A DNA stretch of 33,204 nucleotides from Mesotaenium endlicherianum (Eukaryota; Streptophyta; Zygnematophyceae; Zygnematales; Mesotaeniaceae): assembly GCA_009602735.1 (NCBI GenBank), contig WELA01003960.1, positions 323,186 to 356,389 of the forward strand. The letters are read 5' to 3'. Of the stretch, positions 1 to 10,162 are shown one piece after another. Below the pieces are notes generated by a model. That model saw only the letters and a list, made by a program, of their open reading frames with translations, had not been told where the DNA came from and made no database searches. How positions within the stretch are numbered: position 1 is the stretch's first letter; each line of letters begins with the position of its first letter. Both the position numbers and the translations under genes were made by a program.

Positions 1-307
1 GGGGGGGGGGGGGCAGGTGGAAGCGTGTTTGTGTCGAGTTGGGGGGACGGAGGAGAGGGTAATCTGGCGTAGGCCCTAGACCAGCAGCTCTTTCCTTTCC
101 TCGCTGCCTTGCATTCTTGGAGTTGCATGCACGCGCCTGTCTTAGCTTCATGTGGGGTGCATGCACGCGCTAGCGTGTGGGCGTGTACATACCGGCCGGT
201 CTCGCTCGGCACTGGCCCTCGCCCTTGAGGGTTGAGCCAGGTGCATGGACCACTGAGAGGTCACGGGAGGCTGAGGCACGGCCTGTTGGGGGGGTGACAC
301 GTGGCAG
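1..307. other. Upstream intron sequence of PRMT5, beginning in a poly-G run
   Basis: No exon is visible in these bases. The stretch ends in a G-rich acceptor region with CAG at 305-307. It starts with 13 consecutive G, which looks like a contig edge. The exon encoding SAM motif I must lie further upstream. Confidence 0.5.
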
Positions 308-3300
308 GCAGCGGAGGAGTGTGGGCGCAAGCTGAAGGTGTATGCGGTGGAGAAGAATCCCAACGCCATCGTTACTCTCCACGTGCGCTCTCTCTCCCTC
401 TCCGGCTCCCCCTCACGCGTTCACGCACGGGCACCCCGGCACCGCACAACCGCACGCATGTCTGCCGCAACTGCATGTGTCTCTGTGGAACTGCAGTCGC
501 CCGCGTTTGCATGCATGTGTTGCCGCGTGCCTGTTGCACGGGCGTGTCATCTTGTGCCAGTTTGTGTCTTGTCGGGTGTTCTGCATGCACACGCAGTTGG
601 CCCTGCCAGCGCACGCGTGCGCATGATGCTTGCAGTAGCCGCTCGCTGTGTCTGTCTGTTTGTCGACTGATGTGCAATCACGCCTGAGGGGGTACGCAAG
701 GACAGCGTTCGTGCCTGGACACCTGGCAGCCCGTGACGCAGCACAGCCTCTGTGACTGAGGTGACATTGATGGCGGTGGTAGGGGCGAGGCGCGGGCAAT
801 GGTGGGGGTGCTTGCTGGGGGGAAGGAGGGCGTGCGGGCGTGCAGAGCCTGATAGCGCTGGAGAAGTGGGAGGAGGTGGTGACGATTGTGTCGTGCGACA
901 TGCGCCGCTGGCACGCGCCCGAGCTCGCCGACATCCTGGTCAGCCCCCCCCTCACCCGCAGCCCCAGCGCCAGTTTAGTCCCATCCTCGGCCTGGGACCT
1001 TGGGGAGAAGGACCTGCCCTGAAGAGATCCGTGTGCCCCTGCCTCCCAACGTCATACCCCCGCAGACTTCACTTCAAGCCCTTCTCCCCTCCTCGTCCTC
1101 CTCCCTCCCCCCCACCCCTCCCCCCCTCCTTCCCCCTTTGCCTTCTATCCTGGGGAACACGCCTGACTCTCTTCACAAGTACACTTTGTTACGCCCTGTC
1201 GAAGCGCCTAACCCTTTTCTGCAACAAGCTGCCATTCATTGGTGTTGTGCTGAGGGGTTGCATTCAGAGTTTGAGTGTGTGTTCGTGTGTATGTGCTTGT
1301 TAGACTTGTCCTTGGTCCTCTGCCCCATTGACCGTTGGGGCATGCATCTTGTGGCTGGCCTTTCCCCCCGTAGAAGTGGTAGCCCAGATTTCGACCTCAT
1401 CATACTTCTCCCTCTCTCTCCTTCCGTCCCTTACGTGCGTGCTCACAATATTCGTGGCCGCGTCGTGTCCTCTCCCGCCTGTCGCACTCCGCCTCCCTGA
1501 CTGCGATGCGTGCGTGCGTGTGTGCAGGTGAGCGAGCTGCTGGGGTCGTTTGGCGACAACGAGCTGTCGCCCGAATGCCTGGACGGCGCCCAGCGCTTCC
1601 TCAAGCCCGATGGCGTCTCCATCCCCTCCTCGTACGGCACATGCGCGCGCGCACACACACTCACACGCACACACACACACACACACGCACATAGACTCAC
1701 AGACATACACGCGTGCGCACGCGCACAAGCCCGCAAACGCATACACACACAAACTACCTTGCTCTCTCCCCCTCCCTCCCTATACTCTCCCTTGACCCCT
1801 CGTCCTTGGCCTTTTGGAACTTCCCTTTTCCCCTGCCTGGCCCCCTCCCTCGCTCCCTTCGCGCTCAGCCTCCTGTCGCTTCTTACGCCCCCTCCCCCCT
1901 CCCCCTCATCCCCTAGATCCTCTTGCTGCTCGGCCCCTTTTAAGGAGTTTCTGATCAGGTCAAGCTGTGTCCTTCTGGTGCAGAGCTGGGGCCTGCTTGG
2001 GGCTAGAGCCAGGGCTGGAATCGGGGGCATTTTTGTAGAGCAAGGATTCTCAGCAAGCAGTCTGATGGTGTGCGTGCTGAGGCGGGCGGCGCGGGGGGGC
2101 ACGCAGGTACACGAGCTTCATTGCGCCCATCACCGCCTCCAAGCTGCACAACGACGTACGAGCTGGCCGCCTGGCCCTCTCTCCTCCTACCCTACCTCCT
2201 CTCTCTTCTTCCCGTCCNTCCATCCAGTGAAAGTGAGTGAGCGGTGGTGTCTTGCTGGTGTCAGGCCACTTACGATATGGTCAGCTTGTGGGGCTTTGCA
2301 CGGTGATGTGTCCAGAGCGCATGTGGTGCAGCATGTGCATGTGAGGCCACACATGTCTCCACCTTGTGGAGACCAAGTATATCGCCAAATGTGTATTTCA
2401 TTCTTCTCCAAGTAGCACCCCCGCATCCTCCCGTCAGTTAGCCCCCCACGCATCCTCTCTCTCCACCTCCATTGTAGGCGCACAACACAGTCTGCCAGAG
2501 AGCAGATCAAGTGCGCCCTCTCCCGTGCGCCTGTCCAAGTAGTTCATCTCCCGGGTGCACATACTCTCCCGTTTTCTCCGCGCTTCTGCCGCCTTGCTCC
2601 CGCCCCTTCAGGCCCCGTTTGCACATGTTCCTCTCAAAGGCAGCAGGATGCATGCACGCCCTCATCGCGCGTCCCTTTCGGCATGAGCCAGCTGCCCTCA
2701 TGCACCAAAGCAGACCTTCACGCCTTGCGCAAATGAAACGCCTTGCATGTCAGTACTCTGCTGTCCGTCCCCTGTCTCCGTCCCTCCCTCTCCTCTCCCG
2801 CTCTCCACCCCTCCCTCCCTCCCTGCCTTCCCCTCTTCCTTCCTCCCTCCCCACTTCCCTCCCTCCCTCACTCTGGTGCTCCCGCCTGCTCTTGCGTGAC
2901 TCAATGGACTCGGAGCCCGCTCATGCGCACGCTGTTGTGGGGTGGCGTTGCTTGGAGGGTCATGTGTGCCCCCGCAGGTGAAGGCGTATGGCGACCTGGC
3001 GCACTTTGAGACGGCGTACGTGGTCAAGCTGCACTCCGTGGCCAAGCTGTGCCCCCCTCAGCCCGTAAGGGCTCTTCAAAACCCCAAACCTAGCCTTAAT
3101 TACTTCGCACTTGTAAAAACCTCGAATGCACTCTGTGGCCAACCTGTGCCAACCCGACCCATTGACGCTCATGTCACATGATGAGCATCGAGGGAAGTGC
3201 CGCACTGCAAGGCTCGCGCACTTGCTCGGCCGGCAAGCCTGGCACACTTCTTGCACTTGGGGGGCGCATATGTTGGCTTCCAGGATTAATCTGCGTGTGC

Positions 3301-5068
3301 GTGCGTGGGCATGTGTCGTGTGCGTGCGTGTGCGTGTGCGTGTGCGTGCGGGCGTACCAGGTGTTCACATTTGAGCACCCCAACCGCGAGGCCGTGATCG
3401 ACAACACGCGCGCCGCGCAGCTGCTGTTTGACCTGCCGCCTGACACGGGCTCCGCCACGGTGCACGGTGCGTGCCTGCCTGCCCATGTCCCCCCCTCCCC
3501 TTCTCCCTCCCCCTCTCCCAGCTCTTTTTTTTCGGTCCCCCCGTCCCTCCCTCTCTCCCTTTTTCTCTCCCCCCCTCCCTTCCTCCTTCCCTCCTTTCTC
3601 TCCTCCCCTTTCCCTCCCTCTTTCCCCTTTGGGCTGACTTCATGACCTTGTCCTCGCACACGCACGCACGCCTTCCAGTTGATAAGCTACTGCTTGCTTT
3701 CCTTGCGGCCTGTCCGCCATTCTCTTGCTATACTGAGTGTTTACCGTCTGTGAGCTTGTGGAAAGACCCCCCCCCCTCGTGATGCTGTCAGGGGGTGGGG
3801 GTCCATCCAGTCCAGCGAGACACAGAGGATCATTGCAAACTTGGAACGCCGCATGTACCCTTCCACTCGACTGGGCGCAGTGAGACACACGGAACACCCC
3901 ATTGCATACACACACACACACACACAGCACCCCACACTCACGCACGCGCAACCAACTACCAACCCTGCGGCACGAGCACGTACGGGAGGTCCGCATGTGA
4001 CAGCCTGGGGTGAAGCTGGGGCCGGGGGGTGGCTCACGGCATGCAGGCTTTGGCGGCTACTTTGATGCGGTGCTGTACAAGGACGTGCACCTCAGTATCG
4101 AGCCCTCCAGCGCCACGCCCTCCATGTTCAGCTGGTGCGCGCCCCTCTCCCCTGCCGAACGATGTCTTTGATGTGTGGCAGTGATTGGACAACTCGGTAT
4201 GTCAGCTCGAGAGTCTGCAATGGAATGATGCGACTGGTATTGGCAATGGGTGTGCCCTCTCACGTGGAGTGTGCAGTGGCTGATGGTGGCCGTGAGAGAG
4301 TGCGCAGGTTCCCCATCTTCTTTCCATTGCGGCAACCGCTCTACGTGCCGGGAGGCTCCCAGCTGGCGGTCCACTTCTGGCGATGTGTCAGCCCCAGCAA
4401 GGTCCACGTCCGCGCTTCCCTGTACATGCTGACTCGTGTGTGTACAGTCGTCAGGAGGTCCTTCTATAGCTCTCCGATTTAGCTCGCTAGAGTGACAAAT
4501 CGCACGTTGGTGGAAATCAAGGCTGTCCAGCGTGAGACTTTTGTGAGTGTTGTGCTGAAGTGGTGCCTTCCTGGGGTGCGGGTTGCTCGTTCTGTCGGTC
4601 GATGCATTTCGAGAGGGCCTCCGACGTCTTCGGATGCTTATCGTTAGGATATTGTGACTGGCCAGCTGTTTGCTTTGATATTATTATCTGCATTGTAATG
4701 TTCTACGCATGGAAATGAGTATAAGCTCTTATACGTATAGCTTTCTAATAGTAACATCTAGTGTGCGTGCGTGTATGTGTGCGCACGTGCTCGCGTGCGC
4801 TTATAGATTTTGCAAGTGGGTCGTGGCCATGCCTGTATTTAAGCTAAGGCCTGCATATTGCAGCTGTGCGGTGTCTGTGTCTTTCAAAGGAAATCTTATT
4901 CAGCTCCAAAAACAAGAAACCAAGCTCCTACTATTTTTTTGTCTTATTTTGCCTGAAAGTCTTGCCCTCTTAACGTGTGAGCAGGTATGGTACGAGTGGG
5001 CTGTGAGCGCTCCCTCCATTTCGCCCGTGCACAATCCCAACGGCCGATCTTACTCGGTCGGTCTATAA
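308..5068 (+). CDS. PRMT5: Protein arginine methyltransferase 5, C-terminal part (5'-partial, 9 exons)
   Basis: Type II methyltransferase that makes symmetric dimethylarginine on Sm proteins and histones, using S-adenosylmethionine, in nucleus and cytosol. Exons: 308-382, 846-938, 1528-1631, 2107-2155, 2978-3064, 3361-3466, 4047-4134, 4308-4401, 4985-5068. They total 780 nt (259 residues plus TAA), with every phase matching. Visible motifs are YAVEKNPNA (post-motif I, SAM ribose binding) and [15 protein letters not shown], the double-E loop, whose catalytic glutamates are codons 1534-1536 and 1561-1563, nine residues apart as in human E435/E444. The beta-barrel/dimerisation region follows with [24 protein letters not shown] and [10 protein letters not shown]. 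The C-terminus ends YEWAVSAP...GRSYSVGL, typical for the family. The TIM barrel and SAM motif I (GxGRG) lie upstream of the window. The protein resembles plant PRMT5 (SKIPC-type regulator known as SKB1 in Arabidopsis) more than animal PRMT5, judged from memory. No disabling change is seen. Confidence 0.95.
1643..1756. repeat. CA/CG alternating purine-pyrimidine microsatellite
   Basis: This intron of PRMT5 carries about 110 bp of alternating purine-pyrimidine sequence (CACACA, CGCGCG, CACGCA), just 3' of the donor at 1632. Such tracts can adopt Z-DNA. Confidence 0.8.
3293..3352. repeat. GTGCGT-type repeat just before a PRMT5 acceptor
   Basis: About 60 bp of GTGCGTGTGC repeats end 8 nt before the acceptor at 3360. 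The acceptor therefore has no polypyrimidine tract. Confidence 0.8.
3484..3630. repeat. Polypyrimidine tract in a PRMT5 intron
   Basis: About 145 bp are almost purely C and T (CCCTCCCTCC-type) and begin 18 nt after the donor at 3467. Similar blocks occur at 1075-1140, 1760-1925 and 2765-2875. Confidence 0.8.
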
Positions 5069-5995
5069 TCAAGGTCCAGCTTCAGTAGACCATTTTGCAA
5101 AAAAATACCCGGCGCAGATTTATCGAGAATGGTTTGTTGGGGAGGCTGATTCTGATCACCTGATCACCTTGGCAGCCATACGGTGCAAAGTTGTGTCAGA
5201 AGTTTCGTTGGGTGGTGGATGCACATTGCTGCGATTGTAGTAATGTCATTGACGAAGCAGCATATTCGGCACTAATGCAAGCATGTTCTGCATTTGCACC
5301 TCCTTCCATATTGCCCCTCTTCCCTACTGTAAGGGTTAAGTCTATTCCAAATGGAAGTTGAATTAAGTATGCAACTTTCAATAATCTATGTTTAATAAAC
5401 GTCTACATATGCGCCCATGCATTCACACACCTGTAGTCAAGATGAACCCTAACTTTCATAGGATGTAAGACGATTCTTACAATGATACGTCACTGCTTCC
5501 TATAGGTATTTGCTTATGGTGTAGTTCTTGAATGTTTGCGAGAAAATGGACTAATGACAACATCATAAAGCTGAGAAAAAAATCAGAAATAGTCAACACA
5601 CCCGGACTCATTGGAGCATTTATGACAAGGGGTTATATTTGTGCAGCTAGGGCCTGTTGTATGAGAATGTCAATGCAAGCTTGCTCACTGCACTTAAATG
5701 TGAATTTAATATATTAATCAGATACTCTAGACTCGATCTTGGCACGAATCATATCTCATTTTCATCATTCTCCTTATTATACAATGTAAACATGCTATGT
5801 GCAATCCATTTGAAAAATCATTGTGTCTCACATGTTGGATTATCTTTTAAACATACACAATAGCAAATGCAGTACTTGATACAATAGTCTTCAAAGTAGG
5901 ACGCAAATTCACCTTTTAAGTGAAGCGCAACTTTATTGTTCCAAAGGAGCACTCAAATGACCTTTTAGAGAACAAGCTACATATGACATAAGGGC
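5069..5995. other. Intergenic region 3' of PRMT5
   Basis: The region is AT-richer than the PRMT5 introns. No coding sequence is supported. AATAAA at 5394-5399, about 330 nt after the stop, is a possible polyadenylation signal, but green algae often use other signals. Units resembling the GCACGCAAA repeat start to appear near 5896. Confidence 0.5.
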
Positions 5996-6000
5996 AACAC

Positions 6001-6118
6001 GAACTCGATTTTTAATGGTCACTAAGAATGACATCTCAAAGTTGCACACGTGATTTGACGAACTCAATTTTCAATGGTCACTAAGAATGGCATCTCAAAG
6101 TTGCACACATGATTTGAC
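6001..6118. repeat. 59-bp tandem duplication (two copies)
   Basis: Copy one is 6001-6059 and copy two is 6060-6118. Both begin GAACTC and end GATTTGAC, with only a few mismatches. Confidence 0.85.
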
Positions 6119-6128
6119 TTCTAAGGGA

Positions 6129-6163
6129 GGCACGCGTAAATTACGCTCAAGGGGCACGCAAAA
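6129..6163. repeat. Isolated units of the GGCACGCAAA repeat family
   Basis: GGCACGCGTAA at 6129 and GGCACGCAAAA at 6153 match the head of the subunits in the array at 13521-14402. The repeat family therefore lies on both sides of the retrotransposon. Confidence 0.5.
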
Positions 6164-6696
6164 GAATAAGGGATCACTATTAACTTATACATGGGGCAGG
6201 TAAACTCGTGTTTGGAAGCACACACTTGGGGGGTACACTTGCGCTAATTTTTTTGATTTATGACTTGGGTTTGCTAAAAAGTCAAATCCTGTAGTCGGGT
6301 TTTGTTTCAAGTCAAAAAACTACAAATTTGCTTCATTTTAAGCCGCTAGTTGAATGTTGACATTCTTAAAATCAAATCTTACCAGCTTTTTTTTAAGGAT
6401 TCTTGGAGAATCATAATACACAAGTGGTTTCAAATTTTGCATGTTATGTTATATGTTCTAACTCCAATACCATTTCATCAAAGCAATACTTTGATCGATT
6501 TGGGCCATTTTGTGAATTCCACGATGAGGATCCCAAACCTTTCTATGTCAACATACTTCGTCTTTTTCAATGATAGTACCTTTGGAATGTAACAAGCGTC
6601 ACTTAGTCCTACTCAATAAGTAGCTGATCCGGACGTCTATAATGTTGACTACCATGAACCACCACGAAAACCCATCACCCTAATAAGTACAATAAA

Positions 6697-6783
6697 AAAG
6701 CAAGTCAAAGTAATGCCTCCTATACAATACAAGATATTTACATGAGGAGGTACGTATCTGCTGCTAACATCATCTGCAATAGC
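6697..6783 (-). pseudogene. petB: Plastid petB (cytochrome b6) fragment in nuclear DNA
   Basis: Read on the - strand, 29 codons give [14 protein letters not shown] followed by [15 protein letters not shown]. That matches the N-terminal region of cytochrome b6 of the b6f complex, just before its first membrane helix. Against the plant sequence as I remember it there are about four differences, all conservative (I/V, T/S, K/R, F/L). The match stops abruptly on both sides: the preceding residues (PKYSE) and the following ones (FIVLIRVMG) are not cytochrome b6. The piece has no start codon of its own and no haem ligands, so it cannot be functional. It is best read as a nuclear insertion of plastid DNA; its 5' end lies 60 bp from the retrotransposon. 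Confidence 0.75.
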
Positions 6784-6838
6784 TTCGCTATATTTGGGCG
6801 CTATTTCACCCGGGAGTAGAGGCAGTAACCCCCCCATG

Positions 6839-6843
6839 GGCAC
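6839..6843. repeat. Target-site duplication, left copy (GGCAC)
   Basis: These five bases abut the left LTR and are identical to 13521-13525, which abut the right LTR. Five bp is the usual duplication length for Ty3/gypsy integrases. Confidence 0.93.
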
Positions 6844-7345
6844 TGTAGTGATTTGAGTTATAATACATTAGTTTGCATGTATTTTAATGCTTTTGAATAT
6901 ATTGGAGTAGTATTGTGTGGCGTCAAGTGTGAATAGATACTCTAGTGACTTGGTTCATGTCCTTTGAACCTTCCAAGGCATTTTCGAAGTTAGAGGAAGG
7001 ACCTAGGAGAACTCCATGTGGCAAAAGTCAAATGTGCCATTTTTAGGTCAAAAGGACATGTGTACATCATTCTAGAAAGAGGTGGCAAGTTTTGCGATGT
7101 GTTGGGTGCCAACACATCAACATAGACCTTCCTAGAAATTACTTATGTAGCAAGTATATAAACAAGAGCTAGAACATAGAAAGAAATTGGAGAATCACTC
7201 TTGTACTTGCCAAATTCCAGAAATATATTAACTATCAAGAAGCCATCTCTCTTTCAAGAAGCTACCACTTGTGTTCAAAGATCCTTGTCTTGAATAGATA
7301 AAGTATTCTATTTTACTAAGTACTTTATCTATCTGTTTCACTACA
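6844..7345 (+). repeat. 5' long terminal repeat
   Basis: It starts TGTAGTGATT and ends CACTACA. It pairs with 13020-13520 along its length, with most differences in the first 60 bases. The promoter lies near 7155. Confidence 0.95.
7155..7162 (+). promoter_or_regulatory. TATA box of the 5' LTR
   Basis: TATATAAA is conserved at the same place in the 3' LTR (13330-13337), about 190 bp before the LTR end. It is the likely core promoter for genomic RNA; the start site is not determined. Confidence 0.65.
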
Positions 7346-7346
7346 G

Positions 7347-7358
7347 TGGTATTGGAGC
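7347..7358 (+). other. Primer-binding site, initiator tRNA-Met type
   Basis: TGGTATTGGAGC begins one base after the LTR. It matches 10 of 12 positions of the plant retrotransposon site TGGTATCAGAGC, which is complementary to the 3' end of initiator tRNA-Met. Confidence 0.8.
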
Positions 7359-7440
7359 TAGGCACTTTGGTAGCACAAGAAGATGGCCGATCCTCAAGAC
7401 CAACAGCAAGCTTTCGAAGGAAGCCCTTCCTCTCCAAGAC

Positions 7441-7590
7441 ACCCTCCTCCAGCGCCGATGGGAGAGCCCACTCAAGAAAATCTGCAACAACAAGAAGCAC
7501 CACAAGGAGGAGCACACCCTCCTCCAGCGTCGATGGGAGAGCCTACTCAAGGAAATCTGCAACAACAAGAAGCACCACAAGGAGGAGCAC
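7441..7590 (+). repeat. 75-bp in-frame tandem duplication in gag (two copies)
   Basis: Copies are 7441-7515 and 7516-7590 with few mismatches. Each encodes 25 residues and the frame is preserved. Confidence 0.9.
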
Positions 7591-8584
7591 CGTCAAATCC
7601 CGTGGCAGCCGCTATAGCAAAGTTGACCCCACCACAAGGAGTTCCCGCAAATGAGTGGGCAGCCTTCCTAATGACCGTCCACAATTAAGTGGGCTTGGCC
7701 ACCAATGAAGCAACCATGCAAGCGTCAAGAGAAGCTATGGCTGCCATGGTTGCCCCTATTGCAAGCAATGCTCAAAATCCAGCCCCGACTCAAGCGCCTC
7801 CACAAGAGCCAACGAGAGCAAGGAAACTCATCAAGCCCGGCAAACCCGACACTTTCAACCCCGGAAAAGGTGCCAACCTGAATTTATGGCTCTACCAAGT
7901 GGAGACGTACCTCGCGTTTCTTGAAGTACCCGAGGAGGACTACGTTCCCTTTGCCGTTACCTTACTTAGAGGAGCAGCAACATCATGGTGGCGTAACTAT
8001 CAAGCGGCTATATATCAAGCTATGGCGCACCCCATGCTCGGCCAAGAGCCCCCACCATCATATGCAAGATGGGCAGATTTTCGTGAGGCCCTCAAGAAGC
8101 AATTCATGCCCATCAATGCGGAGAAGATTGCCCGAGGAAAGCTCCACCATCTCAAGCAAACGACGTCCGTTCAAGAGTATACATCCAGATTTCACGCCCT
8201 CACTCTTGAGATCCCCAACATGTCTCTCGAGGAGAAGATTGACCGCTACATCTTTGGCCTCAAACCCAAGGTGGCAAAGGAAGTGGAGTTACGCGACTTG
8301 ACGGACTTCTCAAAGATCATTGAAGTGGCCCAAAAGGTGGATACCTTGGATTTCAAGCACTCCGTGCCTTCATCTTCACGGGTACCGACGACGCGGGTGT
8401 ACGCAGCCCCTTCCACATCCGAATCTGGACCCACACCCATGGAAATCGGAGTTATTAAAAAGGACCCCGCGGCTGCCCAGAAGAGTGGAAGACCCTCCAA
8501 TGATACTTATGATGCAAGAAACCAGCAAGGAGTGAAAGCAAGACTCTCCCCGGCTGAAATAGAAGCTCTTATGACGGCTGGACT

Positions 8585-10162
8585 ATGCTTTTATTGCAAG
8601 GAAAAGGGCCATCGTGCACTCTCATGCCCCAAAAGGTTGTCAAAAAATGGACAGCGCCGGTAGGCCAGGAGCCTACCACCCCAAGACCCACTTCACGAGA
8701 AGGCAACACGCCAAGTGAGGTGGAGACCCTCGTTGAAGACGACGTTCTAGCCTCAATGAGTTTGAGAGGTTACTTTGGAGGAGAGAAGGTCCACGTCTTG
8801 GTGGATAGCGGAGCTCAAGGCAACTTCATTGCTGCAGATTTTGCCACCAAGCACGGTATTACTGTGCGAACTCTTGACCACGACGAGGAGATTATGATGC
8901 CCGATGGATTCTCCTATACTACCCCTTCCAAGAAGACGTACCCCTTGGCACTCTCTATCAAGTCCTTCAAGGATAGAGTAGTGTTCTCCCCCATGCAATT
9001 GGGCAAGTACGACGTCATCCTAGGGACGCCTTGGTTGACCAAGCACAACCCTGAAGTTGATTGGAGGACCGGTACTATGAAGATCAAGAATGACATCACT
9101 TCAAGAATCTGTATTTTGCGCGCAATCCAGAATATCCAGACCCAAGACATCCAGAAGCCGGCACACGAGATACTATTGTCCGCCCTCCAACTCAAGAGAC
9201 TTGTGAGGAAGGGACACGAGCTTCTTTTGGCCTTGATCACGCCAAAAGACATCAAGAAAGACATCGAGAGTCAAGAAGGCAGCCCCGTTCCCAAGGAGAT
9301 ACAAGAAGTCTTAGAGGACTACAAAGAAGTGTTCTCCCCGGAATTGCCCAAGGGCCTACCCCCCAAAAGATTCGTAGACCACAAGATAGAGTTGGAGCCC
9401 GGAAGCAAGCCCATCTCTCGGCCTACGTTCAAAATGTCATACACGGAGCTAGACGAAGTCAAGAAGCAAGTCAAGGAGCTACTGGAGCATGGTTTCATTC
9501 GACCTAGCAAGTCGCCATTTGGAGCCCCGATGCTATTTGTCAAGAAGAAAGATGGTACCTTGAGGATGTGTGTGGACTATCGCGCCCTCAACAAGATCAC
9601 CATCAAGAATCGATACCCGCTGCCGCGCATGGATGAGCTCATGGACCGGCTGGTTGGAGCCAAGTACTTCACGAAGATTGACTTACGGAGCGGCTACCAC
9701 GAGATTCGCATTGCAGAACCGGACATAGAGAAGACGGCATTCAGGACAAGATCTGGACATTTTGAGTTCATGGTCCTGCCATTTGGACTCACCAACGCGC
9801 CAGCAACTTTCATGACTATGATGAACACCATATTTCAGTCCATGTTGGACAAATTTGTGATGGTATTCATCCATGACATCCTTATCTACAGCAAGACCCT
9901 TGAAGAGCATGCGAGACACTTGAAAGAAGTCCTCCAAGTATTGAAGCAAAACAAGCTATTTGCAAAGGAGTCAAAGTGCGAGTTTGCCAAACAAGAAGTG
10001 GAGTTCCTAGGTCTCCACGTGACTGCTGATGGCATCAAGATGGACCCCAAGAAGACCACGGTGGTGGAGGAATGGCCAACCCCCACGACCAAGAAAGAAC
10101 TCCAGTCATTCTTGGGATTTGCCACTTGGTACAGGAGATTCATCCGAAGCTTCTCGCACTGA
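8585..10162 (+). pseudogene. pol: pol, first segment: aspartic protease and reverse transcriptase
   Basis: Translation probably enters at about 8648 by frameshifting rather than at the ATG at 8585, which lies inside the gag zinc knuckle. Protease: [12 protein letters not shown] with the catalytic Asp codon at 8804-8806. Reverse transcriptase (about 9340-10160): [52 protein letters not shown] (first catalytic Asp present), [13 protein letters not shown], then FIHDILIYS. The last motif is the YxDD box, and its first Asp is replaced by His (CAT, 9872-9874). That residue binds catalytic metal, so the polymerase should be dead. The frame ends at TGA 10160-10162 just after [11 protein letters not shown], in the RT-RNase H connection. 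The sequence continues in another frame. Confidence 0.93.
8642..8648 (+). promoter_or_regulatory. Probable -1 ribosomal frameshift site between gag and pol
   Basis: The heptamer A AAA AAT is in register with the gag frame (X XXY YYZ). Slipping back one base leads directly into the pol frame at TGG 8648-8650, 13 nt before the gag stop. Pol has no good start of its own ahead of the protease, so some recoding is expected. A downstream pseudoknot was not established. Confidence 0.6.

Larger units (their letters stand above)
7383..8663 (+). pseudogene. gag: gag polyprotein, interrupted by an in-frame stop
   Basis: The capsid/nucleocapsid precursor packages element RNA into virus-like particles. 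ATG at 7383 opens a Pro/Gln-rich N-terminus with two 25-residue repeats (GEPTQxNLQQQEAPQGGA). A TAA at 7686-7688 breaks the frame after 101 codons; the same frame then stays open to 8661-8663. The second part holds the retrotransposon gag domain (about 7840-8330; LNLWLYQVETYL, AATSWWRNY, FREALKKQF, YTSRFHALT) and one CCHC zinc knuckle, [14 protein letters not shown], at 8586-8627. The end overlaps pol in the -1 frame. Without readthrough, only the short N-terminal piece would be made from the first ATG. The next ATG in frame is ATG at about 7722, so a shortened gag is conceivable. Confidence 0.9.

Noticed and set aside
752..1303. 183-codon + strand frame
   Set aside because: It overlaps a PRMT5 exon in the wrong frame and is otherwise proline-rich intron translation.
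1443..2102. 219-codon - strand frame
   Set aside because: It runs antisense through PRMT5 intron repeats (CA and CT tracts) and an exon, and its composition reflects those repeats.
3174..3665. 163-codon - strand Glu/Gly/Arg-rich frame
   Set aside because: It is the complement of the intron polypyrimidine tract and antisense to a PRMT5 exon.
6350..6592. 80-codon + strand frame before the retrotransposon
   Set aside because: AT-rich chance frame with no family features. I looked for organelle similarity and recognised none.
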